A DNA stretch of 64,000 bases from Panulirus ornatus (taxonomy: Eukaryota > Arthropoda > Malacostraca > Decapoda > Palinuridae), in assembly GCF_036320965.1 (NCBI RefSeq), contig NC_092255.1:14806563-14870562 (forward strand), read 5' to 3'. The translations under genes were made by a program, and so were the position numbers. Below, in pieces: positions 25,809-38,085 of this stretch. Position 1 is the first letter of the stretch; every line of letters starts with the position of its first letter. The notes beneath the pieces are model-generated. The model saw only the letters and a list, made by a program, of their open reading frames with translations, ran no database searches and was not told the origin of the DNA.

Positions 25809-26732
25809 CTGGACACGGGTTTGAGCTGAGTGTATGACCCCAATACAGCTGTCGAGGCTCGCGCGTCTGCTTCGGCTTCCTCAACGAGACGGAGGTGAGC
25901 CTGTGCCTTCCGCTCTTCGTCCACGATCCTCTTCGCCGCGCAGAAGATCTTGTAGTAGACGATGACCATCACCGTGAGGGGAATGTAGAAGGAACCGAAG
26001 GTGGCGTAGATCTGGTACCAGAAGTTCTGCGAGACCTCGCACATGGAGCCGTCACCATGCTCGTTCCCGAGTATGAGGATGGGCGGTACGCTGATGAAAG
26101 CCGCCCCTAGCCATACGAAGACTATGTAAGGCCACCATCCTGCGCGGAGTGCGCTTTACGCCGTATTCCAAGGGCTTGGTGATGGCCAAGTACCTGTCCA
26201 CGCTGATCATACATAAGTTCAGGATGCTGGCGGTACAGGACAACACATCGAACGATACCCACACGTCGCAGGCGAGCCTCCCGAACTGCCACTCGCCCAA
26301 GAGTTCGTGCAGCAGCGCCATGGGCATGACCAACAGCGCCACGCACAGGTCCGACACCGCCAGGCTCACCAGAAGGTAGTTATAAGGTCTCCTGAGCTTC
26401 CTGACGAGGCAGACGGCGACGCAGACGAGAAGGTTGCCGACCACGGTGCCGATGATGATCATAAGCAACACCAGGACCAGGAGAACGGTGGTGAAGAGCC
26501 CTTGTATCACGCCCTCATCGGTCTCCTCGCTCCCGCCGCCCACCGTTGTCACGTTAACTGGATCCACTACCACCAGAGTCGAATCAGTGCCTACCATTGG
26601 TTCGTGGGTGCCCGCAGCGAGGGTGAGGGCGTCCTCGGAGGGCTGCAGGACCAGGCTGGCGGCTTGGGAGATGTTGAGGAGGTGGTCTGCGGCGGGTGTG
26701 GTGGGGCTGGTTAGGGCCGCGGAGGCCAACAT
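25809..26732 (-). CDS. 5-HT7: Serotonin receptor 5-HT7-like, exon with TM1-TM5
   Basis: Class A GPCR for biogenic amines, expected in the plasma membrane and coupled to Gs and cAMP in the 5-HT7 family. From the ATG at 26732 (in frame; upstream stops are present): an extracellular N-terminus of about 78 residues with sequons at N20 and N60, TM1 about 79-110 with the GN motif (N100), TM2 119-141 with LAVSD (D128), Cys155, TM3 with the amine-binding Asp162 in SFDVLSCTASILN, and DRY 179-181 followed by LAITKPLEYGVKRTPRR. After a frame break at 26126 come TM4 (VWLGAAFISVPP), loop-2 Cys231, TM5 (SFYIPLTVMVIVYYKI) and KRIVDEERKAQAHL. The DRY flank and the KRIV-EE-AQ-HL block are typical of arthropod 5-HT7. 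The exon ends CAG|GTAAGG in phase 2. The surplus base makes the literal frame end at 26052, so it is either a sequence error or a pseudogene. The true start may lie in an upstream exon. Confidence 0.88.
26126..26126 (-). other. Frame break in the receptor exon
   Basis: Reading M-V-A-L up to 26127 and then skipping one base gives I-V-F-V-W-L-G, which keeps the residue count between RRM and the TM4 Trp as in the fly 5-HT7 receptor (recalled, not aligned). With the base included, the frame stops 25 codons later. Confidence 0.8.

Positions 26733-27648
<916 letters not shown>

Positions 27649-27722
<74 letters not shown>
27649..27722. repeat. (AT)n microsatellite
   Basis: TA tract after repeat C. 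Confidence 0.95.
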
Positions 27723-27726
<4 letters not shown>

Positions 27727-27949
27727 AACCGGCAGTATCATAAGAATATCAAGTACTGAATATCATATTCCCATCCTCTGTACATGGAAAAGCGTATGAA
27801 ATTTCAGATCCCTGGAGTCAGCAAAAGACCAAATGCTGTATCAATGTGATCTTGAATATTTCAAGCGCATTGCAGCGGGAGAAGGAAAAAAATCTGTTTA
27901 ATTAGATATCATGGAAAAAAAAAAAAAGTGAATTTTGTGGATCGGAGTT

Positions 27950-28315
27950 TCTGTGGTGGAGAAGGGCTTTTAGGAATACGTGTGGAGTGTTGGAGATGCT
28001 GGTGAATGGGGGTTTTGAGGGGATGGTGATTGGGTTGTTGGGAATGGCGGGTAGACTCTTGTTGATGGTAATTGGGTTGTAGGGTGATTGGGTTGTTAGG
28101 GAATGGTGTGTTGGCTGTTGGGAATGGTGACTGTATTGTAGGGTTGACTGGGTTGTTGAGCACGGCGTGTAGGCTGTTGGGGATGGTGATTGGGTTGTTG
28201 GAGTGATGGTGAGTGGAACTGGAAAGGGCGAAGGTGAGTGGGCTAATGGGATGATGGTGGTGAGTGGTCCATTAGGATGATGGTGAGTGGGCTGATTGGT
28301 GAGTGGGGGGGAAAA
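27950..28315 (+). repeat. Degenerate GGTGATTGGGTTGTTGG repeats
   Basis: T/G-rich words (TGGTGATTGGGTTGTTGGGA, GATGGTGAGTGG) recur at irregular 18-40 base spacing. Confidence 0.7.
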
Positions 28316-28509
28316 TGCCTTAAAGGGAATACGGTATAAGGAATATTGAAGATAAGGTTAGGAATATTGAAAATAAGGAGAGAAGGAATATTGAGAAGGA
28401 AGAGATGAGAGCGCAGTTCAAGACAGGGAACCAGATATGGAGATAAGGAGGTGTTAGAATGGGCGACTTTGGGGAACGTTTTGCCCTACATCTGGTGGGT
28501 TCAGGAGGG

Positions 28510-28885
28510 TATTAATCTAATGGTGTCCCCTGGAGGAGGGAGGAGGAGGAGGAGGAGGAGGGAATTAATCTAATGGTGTCCCCTGAAGGAGGGAAGAGGA
28601 GGAGAAGGGAATTAATCTAATGGTGTCCCCTGAAGGAGGGAAGAGGAGGAGGAGGGAATTAATCTAATGGTGTCCCCTGAAGGAGGGAAGAGGAAGAGGA
28701 GGGAATTCATCTAATGGTGTCCCCTGAAGGAGGGAAGAGGAAGAGGAGGGAATTCATCTAATGGTGTCCCCTGCAAGAGGGAAGAGGAGGAGGGAATTAA
28801 TCTAATGGTGTCCCCTGAAGGAGGGAAGAGGAAGAGGAGGGAATTCATCTAATGGTGTCCCCTGGAGGAGGGAAGAGGAGGAGGG
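28510..28885 (+). repeat. About 43-46-bp minisatellite, 8 copies
   Basis: Unit GGAATTAATCTAATGGTGTC plus CCCTGAAGGAGGGAAGAGGA and a variable GGA count. AATTAATC and AATTCATC variants occur in blocks. The following 290 bases (28886-29178) hold nothing recognised. Confidence 0.92.
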
Positions 28886-29173
28886 TAGTATCAATTTCTG
28901 CATCAGCCAGCAATAGCTCATCACCAGTTTTGATATTGGTTTTGGAGGCTCCATTTCCCGACCCAACAGTGCCAAATGCCACTCACAGCGCCTCGTATAA
29001 TTAGTCCCAGGTCCTACTCGACGCGGAAGCCAATTTGAGAATTAGAGCCGGAGCTTCAAATTCCCCGTCTAATTCTAGTTTCAAAGGACACTGGACGCCG
29101 GACGGATCAGCGAAATGAGAGGGATTCATTATAGATTTTCTCCTTTTTTCCGTTAATTAAAAACACAGTCTAG

Positions 29174-29178
<5 letters not shown>

Positions 29179-29250
<72 letters not shown>
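29179..29250. repeat. (AT)n microsatellite
   Basis: TA dinucleotides. Confidence 0.95.
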
Positions 29251-29253
<3 letters not shown>

Positions 29254-29479
29254 AGAGAGTTCCGTATGTAACAAAAGCAATCAAACCACAAAAGCAAAAA
29301 GAGAATCACAGATATAAGAGCTTGTATGATTGTAGACCCTGGTGTTTGTGGATGACAAAATGCGAATCACATCAGAGATAAGCAATAAGCTCCAATACCA
29401 TGCTGAAGAGCCTTTGTTATGATTTATAGAAGAGGGGGAAACAACACACGTTTGTTATACTGTTCCATGAATATTTCTT

Positions 29480-29870
29480 TGATATCCTAACCCTAAGGGA
29501 AACCTGATGTCCAAGCGGCATTCAAATAGAACAAAATGGTAAAACAACAACCCCATCCCAAATAACCCTTTGGATACGACCCGTAGTGTGTACATAATCC
29601 CCTGTAACGGTTGTAATAGGTTTCATGTTGGTCAGACGGGAAAGACTCCCCCCCCAAAAAAACCCCGTATCAACCGGCATCAAGTTAGTGTCAGAATCTG
29701 CCAGTGTAATTAGGGCTTTATTCCAGCATAATTAGGGCTTTATTCCAGCATAATTAGGGCTTTATTCCAGCATAAAGCCACTAGTGATCATCCTACAGAC
29801 TGAGGAAAGATATGTTACAGAGTCTCGTCCAACCTCATGTACCGCTGTTAAGTACATTAGTGCGAGGTGT
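29480..29870 (+). pseudogene. Penelope-like element, GIY-YIG domain relic
   Basis: Reads RSVYIIPCNGCNRFHVGQTGKT at 29582-29647 (VYIIPC, then HVGQTG in the position of YVGxTG), then, after a C-run and frame change, RINRHQVSVRICQCN and, further on, HKATSDHPTD. This is the pattern of the C-terminal GIY-YIG endonuclease of Penelope-like retroelements, which nicks target DNA. The YIG tyrosine is His here. Between CQCN and HKATS a 22-bp segment is present three times. Upstream (29480-29580) may be the end of the RT-linker region, but I cannot place motifs there. Non-functional fragment. Confidence 0.7.
29706..29775 (+). repeat. 22-bp triplication inside the Penelope relic
   Basis: AATTAGGGCTTTATTCCAGC plus AT occurs three times in succession. 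A single copy would fit the expected residues after CQCN. Confidence 0.9.
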
Positions 29871-30107
29871 TGGGCACTTCAGAGGTGATGTCAAGATTCA
29901 CCTGACCTGATTCCTCAGACGTTTCATCCCCCTTATGACCATCGGACGCTAAAGCAGGATGGGGAGACTTCCAAGTGTCGTAAGTTCACGTTGTGTGTAC
30001 ACCCCCGTGTTATAGACAGCCTGACGGGCTGAATTTCTTGTTAGTGCGTGTCTCTCAAGATAGCCTAAAGATCCCGTACATTTTCCTCTCTGCTTCCGTG
30101 GATTCTG

Positions 30108-30144
<37 letters not shown>

Positions 30145-30450
30145 GAACTCCGTTAAACCATTAATCAACGACTCTAACAACATGAGCAGTTCCCACACAG
30201 CCTCCTCCACCAGGACATGCACGGGTGGGAACCCCCATCTACCTCACCGATTAGATTTCATGCCCACCATTCCAGTGACGTGTTCCTCTGACTCAGCTCA
30301 GCTCAGCTCTGGGAGAGTTGATGCAGGTCATCTCTGCTCAATCGACTGACTCGTGACTCTCCATACTTACAAGGAGAGTGAGTAGAGTAATTGTTGACCT
30401 CTGGAAAGACTCTCCATATTATCTAATTTCTTCGCTCTGGATAAGAACTG
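29871..30450. other. Unassigned DNA with (AC)n
   Basis: (AC)n at about 30110-30140. No gene or known repeat otherwise. Confidence 0.4.
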
Positions 30451-30695
30451 TACATGGGAAAGCCAGATAACACAAGACCTGATGGTGTATGACCAGGTTA
30501 TCTGCTGGAGGACAGTAATAGTATACCCTCATGGCAGTACATGGGAATGAGGCCAGATAACACAAGACCTGATGGTCTATGACCAGGTTATCTGCTGGAG
30601 GACAGTAATAGTATACCCTCATGGCAGTACATGGGAAAGCCAGATAACACAAGACCTGATGGTCTATGACCAGGTTATCTGCTGGAGGACAGACA
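30451..30695 (+). repeat. 87-90-bp tandem triplication
   Basis: Units start TACATGGGAA at 30451, 30538 and 30628. Each has an inverted pair (CCAGATAAC ... GTTATCTGCTGG) about 40 bases apart, so each could fold into a stem-loop. The third copy is truncated after AGGACAG. Nothing is recognised from 30696 to 31100. Confidence 0.9.
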
Positions 30696-31107
30696 ATTAC
30701 TTTAAAGTGAAAATCTATATAGGAGATAGGACAGTAAAAGCAAAAAGTTCAGATGAGAGATTCAACACAGAGACTAATACACCGAGGTCATAGGAGGAGC
30801 CGCGTTCTTCCTTCGGGTGAGAACAACGGAAGAGAACAACGGAGGCTCACGGGATGTCGCGCGACGGTCTCTCGCGATGTTATGGAATGGAAGCAGGAGG
30901 TGGCATGGCGGCAGTCTGGTGAGGGGAATGGGACCCAATCGAAAGGTTAGGATGGAGATTAAGCATCTGGTACTATATATATCACACGACTTATACGATT
31001 ACGAAGCTGTTTCTACAGACCAGATTTGAGGTGAGGCTTGGCCGTCTGTACGGTTCTATACGGGAGCCGTCTGGCCCTAGGACTCCCGTCCGTCGCATCT
31101 GGCTATA

Positions 31108-31165
31108 GGACGTTATCTATCTATCTATCTATCTACCTATCTATCTACCTATCTATCTACCTATA
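31108..31165 (+). repeat. (CTAT)n tetranucleotide
   Basis: CTAT units with periodic CTAC changes, directly before a tRNA-derived SINE end. Confidence 0.9.
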
Positions 31166-31167
31166 AT

Positions 31168-31312
31168 CTTAGCCTGATCTAGATATCCATTTCATCAACT
31201 AAACCCCGTGGGTGAGGATGAACAGCTGGGATGCCTGTGGATTGGCTTGCCGCCACCAAGATTCGAACCTATGCAGACCCCTTATCCCAGGCGGCCCTTC
31301 GGCAAAGAGATG
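31168..31312 (-). mobile_element. tRNA-derived SINE (SINE-T), partial
   Basis: Same word order as at 34068: CTTAGCCTGATCTAG, GGATGAACAGCTGG, GATTCGAACCTATGCAGACC and CCCAGGCGGCCCTT. Minus orientation, with its 3' end at (CTAT)n. The A-box side is lost. Confidence 0.7.
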
Positions 31313-31519
31313 ACACACTCCCCCTCACCGTCTCACTTCTTCGTGCGCTCTGCTCGGGCGTCCAATACTCCCCCATCACTTCATTACCATCCCCTTCCCT
31401 TCGGACTTGCCAGAAGCCATATGTGTGTACACACACACACACAGGATAGCCCCCCACACATAAGTGGAGCAATAACCATATTCGAGCGTCGCAAGTATCT
31501 CTCATAGATGGCGTGTCAC

Positions 31520-31522
<3 letters not shown>

Positions 31523-31554
<32 letters not shown>
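31523..31554 (+). repeat. (GA)n microsatellite
   Basis: About 15 GA dinucleotides. Confidence 0.95.
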
Positions 31555-31556
<2 letters not shown>

Positions 31557-31615
31557 CTGATGAAATGATTACGGTTACAATGGACAGTAATGGACGAGTT
31601 CATTTATGGTGTAAT

Positions 31616-32440
31616 GTTCCCTATTTCGATCTAATGTTTTCCCATTTCGATCTAATGGTTCCCCATTTCGATCTAATGGTTCCCCATTTCGATCTAATGT
31701 TTCCCCATTTCGATCTAGAGTTTCGTATTTCGATCTAACGTTCCCTATTTCGATCTGATGTTCGCCATTTCGATCTAGTGCTCACCATTTCGATCTAATG
31801 GTTCCCCATTTCGATCTAACGTTCCCTATTTCGATCTGATGTTCGCCATTTCGATCTAGTGCTCCCCATTTCGATCTAATGGTTTCCCATTTCGATCTAA
31901 TGGTTCCCCATTTCGATCTAATGGTTCCCCATTTCGATCTAATGGTTCCCCATTTCGATCTAATGGTTCCCCATTTCGATCTAATGTTCCCCATTTCGAT
32001 CTAATGGTTCCCCATTTCGATCTAATGGTTCCCCATTTCGATCTAATGGTTCCCCATTTCGATCTAATGGTTCCCCATTTCGATCTAATGGTTCCCCATT
32101 TCGATCTAATGGTTCCCCATTTCGATCTAATGGTTCCCCATTTCGATCTAATGGTTCCCCATTTCGATCTAATGGTTCCCTATTTCGATCTGATGTTCGC
32201 CATTTCGATCTAGTGCTCACCATTTCGATCTAATGGTTCCCCATTTCGATCTAACGTTCCCTATTTCGATCTGATGTTCGCCATTTCGATCTAGTGCTCA
32301 CCATTTCGATCTAATGGTTCCCCATTTCGATCTAATGGTTCCCCATTTCGATCTAATGGTTCCCCATTTCGATCTAATGTTCCCCATTTCGATTTTATGT
32401 CCCCTATTTCGACATAATGCTCCCAATTTCGATCCAGATA
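31616..32440 (+). repeat. 21-bp minisatellite, about 39 copies, partly higher-order
   Basis: Unit CCCCATTTCGATCTAATGGT plus T. Because 21 is a multiple of three, frames stay open on both strands and give peptide-like repeats. A variant series (CCCTATTTCGATCTGATG, TTCGCCATTTCGATCTAGTG, then CTCACC or CTCCCC) recurs near 31740, 31827, 32179 and 32260, so blocks of several units have been copied together. Confidence 0.97.
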
Positions 32441-32579
32441 CTCAAAGAGGTTCACATATGATTAATGACTGTGCTTGGAAAAGTGAATCCCATTTTCTTT
32501 CTTCTTACCGATAGATCCTTGGGTTCGAAGCCGGGGACATTTTCTTTTCCTTACCATATGAAAGTTTCAACGTCCCAGC

Positions 32580-33655
32580 CTCTCACTGACTCTCATGTGG
32601 GCATTATGGTCTCTCCTGACTCTCACTGGGGCATTATGGACTCTCTTGACTCTCACTGGAGGCATTATGGACTCTCCTGACTCTCACTGGAGGCATTATG
32701 GACTCTCTTGACTCTCACTGGAGGCATTATGGACTCTCCTGACTCTCACTGGAGGCATCATAAACTCTCCTGACTATCACTGGAGGCATTATAAACTCTC
32801 CTGACTCTCACTGGAGGCATTATAAACTCTCCTGACTCTCACTGGAGGCATTATAAACTCTCCTGACTCTCACTGGAGGCATTATAAACTCTCCTGACTC
32901 TCACTGGAGGCATTATAAACTCTCCTGACTATCACTGGAGGCATTATAAACTCTCCTGACTCTCACTGGAGGCATTATAAACTCTCCTGACTCTCACTGG
33001 AGGCATTATAAACTCTCCTGACTCTCACTGGAGGCATTATAAACTCTCCTGACTCTCACTGGAGGCATTATAAACTCTCCTGACTCTCACTGGAGGCATT
33101 ATAAACTCTCCTGACTCTCACTGGAGGCATTATGGACTCTCCTGACTTTCACTGGAGGCATTATGGACTATCCTGACTCACTTGGGGGCATTATGGACTC
33201 TCTTGACTCTCACTGGAGGTATTATGGACTCTCTTGACTCTCACTGGAGGTATTATGGACTCTCCTGACTCTCACTGGAGGCATTATGGACTCTCCTAAC
33301 TCTCCCTGGAGGCATTATGGACTTTCCTGACTCACTTGGGGCACTATGGACTCTCCTGACTCACTTGAGGGCACTATGGACTCTCCTGACTCTCACTGTA
33401 GACACCATGGACTCTCCTGACTCTCACTGGAGACACTATGGACTCTCCTGACTCTCACTGTAGACACCATGGACTCTCCTGACTCTCACTGGAGACACTA
33501 TGGACTTTCCTGACTCTCACTGGAGACACTATGGACTCTCCTGACTCTCACTGGAGACACTATGGACTCTCCTGACTCTGACTGCAGACACCATGGACTC
33601 TCCTGACTCTCACTGGAGACACTGTGGACTCTCCTGACTCTCACTGGAAGCACGA
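32580..33655 (+). repeat. 31-bp minisatellite, about 34 copies
   Basis: Unit GGAGGCATTATAAACTCTCC plus TGACTCTCACT. The centre of the array (about 32760-33130) carries TATAAACTC; both ends carry TATGGACTC, and the right end (33390-33640) changes to GAGACACTATGG. The uniform core with divergent edges is typical of unequal exchange. Confidence 0.97.
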
Positions 33656-34034
33656 TGGATTTTTAATCCTACCTATGTATATCGCTCATGTGTACGCATA
33701 TTGTTTATGCATGTCTCTGCACGCTGAACACGTTTACCATGTATGAGTCATATGTATACCTGTGCATTCATCCTGGGAAATACACAACCAGTCTTTTCAT
33801 TTCTGACTTTTAATCACTGTAGATTAATTAAGGCTTTTTGCACAAGCGTTGTTTACGCGGCGTGCGTCCGTACACACAGGGACGACCCGGGCATTTCCAC
33901 GGATCTCTCGTCGTATTTACTCTATGAACATCACATACTTCATGTCACTTCCCTGTACTGCATATGTATATACTCTCATAGTCATGTATACATATCGCGG
34001 GGGGGGGAGGGATATATGTGTATATCAGCATCTG

Positions 34035-34065
<31 letters not shown>

Positions 34066-34067
34066 AC
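33656..34067. other. Unassigned DNA with (CA)n
   Basis: No gene recognised. (CA)n at about 34036-34064 precedes the SINE-T copy. Confidence 0.4.
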
Positions 34068-34225
34068 TAGCCTATGCTAGGTTACCCATTTTATCCACCA
34101 TTCCCGTGTGGAGGAGGGATGAACAGCTCTGAGTGGACTGTGGACCGGATGCCGCGGCCAGAACTCGAACCTAAGCGGGTCTGATCCCAGACGCTCGGGA
34201 ACGCTAACCGCTACACCACGGTAGT
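34068..34225 (-). mobile_element. tRNA-derived SINE (SINE-T), best copy
   Basis: On the minus strand: CCGTGGTGTAGCGGTTAGCG (A-box region), GGTTCGAGTTC (B-box), then the body with CACAGTCCACTC and GAGCTGTTCATCCC, ending ACCTAGCATAGGCTAGTG at a (TG)n microsatellite. The clear pol III boxes support a tRNA-derived, RNA polymerase III-transcribed SINE. The acceptor stem is lost, so it is not a tRNA gene. Confidence 0.82.

Positions 34226-34291
<66 letters not shown>
34226..34291 (+). repeat. (GT)n microsatellite
   Basis: About 31 GT dinucleotides at the 5' side of the SINE-T copy. Confidence 0.95.
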
Positions 34292-34293
<2 letters not shown>

Positions 34294-34690
34294 TTAGCAC
34301 GCCAAGTGATGGTTAATATCGTCGAGAATCTCGCACAAATACACGAGCATAGCTCCCATACATGAACCTCTCCGTGTGCTGAATGCTCTTAACACAGGAG
34401 GACCCGGAGTGGTATTTACAACACTGCTAACTACGTCAAGTACAACGGCCATCGTGGGTAACTGCCCCTCGTCCAGAGGTGCCATGATAACTACCTTCCC
34501 AGGGAACGCCGAAGAGTCCAGGCCAATAGGGAGGTTGTCCTGGAGACGTAAATGGCTTAGGCCATTTGAACCTAACCATGCAGGAGGAGCTACACAGAGG
34601 AGTGTCTACATGGACCCGACTTCACTGTCCTTCCCAGGGAATGTGTGTGCGTCTCAACATGTATCTCCATGAACCAAACCAGGGCTGACC
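34292..34690. other. Unassigned DNA
   Basis: A 98-codon open frame at 34376-34672 has no recognisable domain or supported start. Not called as a gene. Confidence 0.35.
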
Positions 34691-34694
34691 ACGA

Positions 34695-34920
34695 GTCCAC
34701 CACCACTATAGCACGAACACCACCACTACCACCACACGAATACCACCACCACACAAACACCACCACTACCACATGAACATCACCACCACCTTCACACGAA
34801 CACCACCACCACACGAACACCAACACCATTAACACACGAACACCACCACCACCGCACGAACACCACCACCACTACCACACAAACACCACCGCACGAACAC
34901 CACCGCCACCACACGAACAA
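34695..34920 (+). repeat. (CAC)-rich, CACACGAACACCACCAC repeat
   Basis: Imperfect units built from ACCACCAC and CACGAACACC. Confidence 0.9.
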
Positions 34921-35095
34921 CGATCCCCAAACGTCTTTCTTTTGAGCAATCGGTCGCATCTCGTACTCTCAACGTCTGGACCATTTACCAACACCAAACT
35001 GTCCTCGTTTCCCCCCTCCTTCCTCCTTCATTACCACCGAGTGGAGCGGTTTGCTGCTGGTGAGGAATACTCGTCAGAACTAATGCTACCAGGGG

Positions 35096-35098
<3 letters not shown>

Positions 35099-35141
<43 letters not shown>
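35099..35141 (+). repeat. (AC)n microsatellite
   Basis: About 21 AC dinucleotides. The stretch from 35142 to 35754 contains nothing recognised. Confidence 0.95.
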
Positions 35142-35145
<4 letters not shown>

Positions 35146-35754
35146 GGCTCCAGCGTCCTCCGCGCTCCTTATGGACACACGCGTAGGCTAAGAGCACGGT
35201 GTGAGGTGCGGTGAGGGGAGGTGGAACTGCTGCAGGAGCGGTGGGTGTGAGGTGGGAGGATACAGAACCCTTCCCCTCTGGGTCTCTAGCGAGCGGAGAT
35301 GACCCCGAGGTCAGCAGCCACACCGGGGATGAAGGTGGTGGTCGTCGATTCCGAAGCCCATTGCTGTGAGTTCGGTGGCATGGGTGGTGTGGGAGACGTG
35401 CAGCTTTGAGCTAAAAGAACGGGTGTCTTTGGAGTTGAAAGACAGGTTGTGTGTGTTCTGAGACGGGGGAGTGGGGTATATATTCTACCTTGAGATTAAC
35501 GCGAGACCTGCAATTGACGCCGTGCAGAACGGGGGACTTAAGCAAAGATAGACTCCAGTCACAACCAGTTGTTCACGTAAGAGGCCAGGCCTTCAATGGA
35601 ACATGACTTATTGCTGAACGAACGAAGGAAGAACAAGAGGATAGGATGATGAAACGGAAAAACAACAAGATGATGAAATCTAAGAGAGATATTTAGGAGG
35701 ACGTGGAAGAAAGAAAAATATGCCATTTAAGAAGAAAAGAGTCAACATTACTAG

Positions 35755-35998
35755 GTATTAGAAGGGAAGGACATGAGAAGAGAAAGACATGAGAAGGGAA
35801 AGAAATGAAAAGAGAAAGAAACGAAAAGGGAAAGACATGAGAAGGGAAAGACACAAGAGAAAGAAATGAAAAGGGAAAGACATGAGAAGGGAAAGACACA
35901 AGAGAAAGAAATGAAAAGGGAAAGACATGAGAAGGGAAAGACGTGAGAAGGGAAGGACATGAGAAGGGAAAGACATGAGAAGAGAAAGAGTTCCAAAG
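35755..35998 (+). repeat. Purine-only repeat, GAAGGGAAAGACATGA
   Basis: Sixteen-base and related units, almost purely A/G on the plus strand, with a duplicated 51-bp block (ACACAAGAGAAAGAAATGAA near 35850 and 35901). It could adopt triplex-type structures; that is inferred. Confidence 0.9.
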
Positions 35999-37870
35999 TT
36001 TCGCGGTGAAGGAAAAGAGACAAGTTTCATATTTACTACGACGGCGGCTAAACTCACTGGGAGGAAGCGATAGAGAGGATACAGGGTGCATTATAGGTCC
36101 AGGGACTGTGGGGGTCCCCAGTGATGGAGATCCATTACAGTGAGGAAGGTGTTAACATGGTTTGGGCAACACAAGGGATAATTCGGCAGTTTACATGGTA
36201 ATTGAAGATAACAACAGCTGCACAACAGTGACTGGATGACGTATCAAAGAACAAACGAGACAAAATAACACATCTACAATACTTCTCAAGTACCCGAGGT
36301 AGAACAATGTTATGGATGAAATGTGTGGCCCACACATCTGGCCATGGTGGGTCAGAAGCATCTCTGAAACTACTGATTTCACGACAGCCCAGTACGTACT
36401 GGTGCAAGGTTGTGTGGCGAGAGCTTTGTTGGCATAAGATTACAGTGTTGGTCTGTTCAATATCAACAGGGGGAGAAATAGACACCACAACGGTCCGTCC
36501 TCCCGTGTATAACAGCTATTTTTTCTCCTATCAAGACCATGCCATCAGCAGAGTCCCCTGGCGTTAAGACACGTCGGTCTATCAAGAACATGAACCTGGA
36601 GGGCGAATTCAGCAAGTGGAATTACCCTTGTGATGTACACCTTCGAGAGGTGGAAAGTCTACCCCCAGGGAATTTTGACATCTCTGCCCTCTCCCAGCGC
36701 GCAGGGTGGGTGGAGGTTGGGGAGGCCCGACAGTTCTGATTTTAAAATAATTCCCCCGATGTACCGCCCCCATGGAGATGGGAAGGAGGCCAGTGATGAC
36801 ATATAGAAAAATCTATATCTTAGAAAAACGAAGATCCATGGGGGTATGACGTGTTTGTGGTGGCACCTTCGAACGGATGCACGCACCAGCTGGTTTTCTC
36901 CGACCTTCTCCGAAAATCCCTTTCAGTATTCTCATATCTTCTTTCAAGTTATCAATCGGGAAAAGGAAGTGCCAAGATCACAGGCATTACATCTGTCACA
37001 AAGCTGAGGCGTTAGTCTTAAATGTTAATACATACAAGAGGGTTCGGTGTACACAAAGCTGTCGTAGAGAGCTGCTACGCCATTGGTCCATCTCAACTAC
37101 CCCCACGTCTTAACGTCAAACCAATTCGGGGAAAGTTTGGAGTGACTACATAATCCCAGCTAATTGTTGCACCAGTCGAGCTTAGCCTGAGCCAACAAAC
37201 CACCAGGACCGTAATGGCAGACTAAACAATGGTGGCAGTGAAATCCTCAGGAACTGTGCATAACAGTGACATACATACCGACCGAGCACATCATACCTCG
37301 CCACTATAACACGGCTGGAGCTTCGTGGAAGGCAGGATACACACACACACACTGCTTGGCAAACCAAGACGCTGGGCGACCATACCCTTATGTTTTACGA
37401 CGTGTTTGCTAGCGCAGGAACAGGCAGATCACCAGTAGGGAAAGCTCTATATTAGCTGCTGCTGGCTCAATGGATGGCTCGGCTGACTATTGGCTACACA
37501 CGGTCTTATTCCCTTCATCATCACACGGACTGTTGTTATTGTTCACTGAGGACCGGAGTCACCAGTTGCTGTCCTCACGCATCACACGCACGCAGAGGTG
37601 AGTGAGCAGCTGCCTTATGCAGGTAGCTCCTGCAACGAAGGAAGAGAGGGAGAGGGAGAGGATCTCAAAGTGATTATGGGTGATACCCTCCACGTTATGG
37701 TCGTCTCAAGCCTTACCATATGCTTCTGTCGGTTCATGAGACTCTCATGATTCCAGTGACGCCGACGACTGAATAGGAACGCCTCCCGCTTGGCCTTCTC
37801 CGACACCACCATCAATTATAATTACATCCATTTACTCAAGGTTATGGTGAGGAGGGGAAAAAGAACAGGG
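35999..37870. other. Unassigned DNA, about 1.9 kb
   Basis: No tandem repeat, known transposon or host gene recognised. Short open frames (for example 36539-36739) lack domains and splice support. Confidence 0.4.
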
Positions 37871-37872
37871 AC

Positions 37873-38085
37873 TCCTGGTGGGTGGGTTGTATCGGCGTCT
37901 CTCCTGGTGGGTGGGTAATATCGGTGTCTCTCCTGGTGGGTGGGTAATATCGGTGTCTCTCCTGGTGGGTGGGTTATATCGGCGTCTCTCCTGGTGGGTG
38001 GGTTATATCGGTGTCTCTCCTGGTGGGTGGGTTATATCGGCGTCTCTCCTGGTGGGTGGGTAATATCGGTGTCTCTCCCGCATCA
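37873..38085 (+). repeat. 29-bp minisatellite, about 7 copies
   Basis: Unit CGGCGTCTCTCCTGGTGGGT plus GGGTTATAT. Two variants (GGCGTC with GTTATATC, GGTGTC with GTAATATC) alternate irregularly. Confidence 0.95.

Noticed and set aside
34068..34225. Possible tRNA gene on the minus strand
   Set aside because: Good pol III boxes, but no cloverleaf, and the sequence continues into a SINE body shared with other copies.
36539..36739. 66-codon open frame starting MPSAESPGVKTRRS
   Set aside because: Composition is protein-like, but there is no domain, no flanking splice pair in phase and no neighbour evidence.
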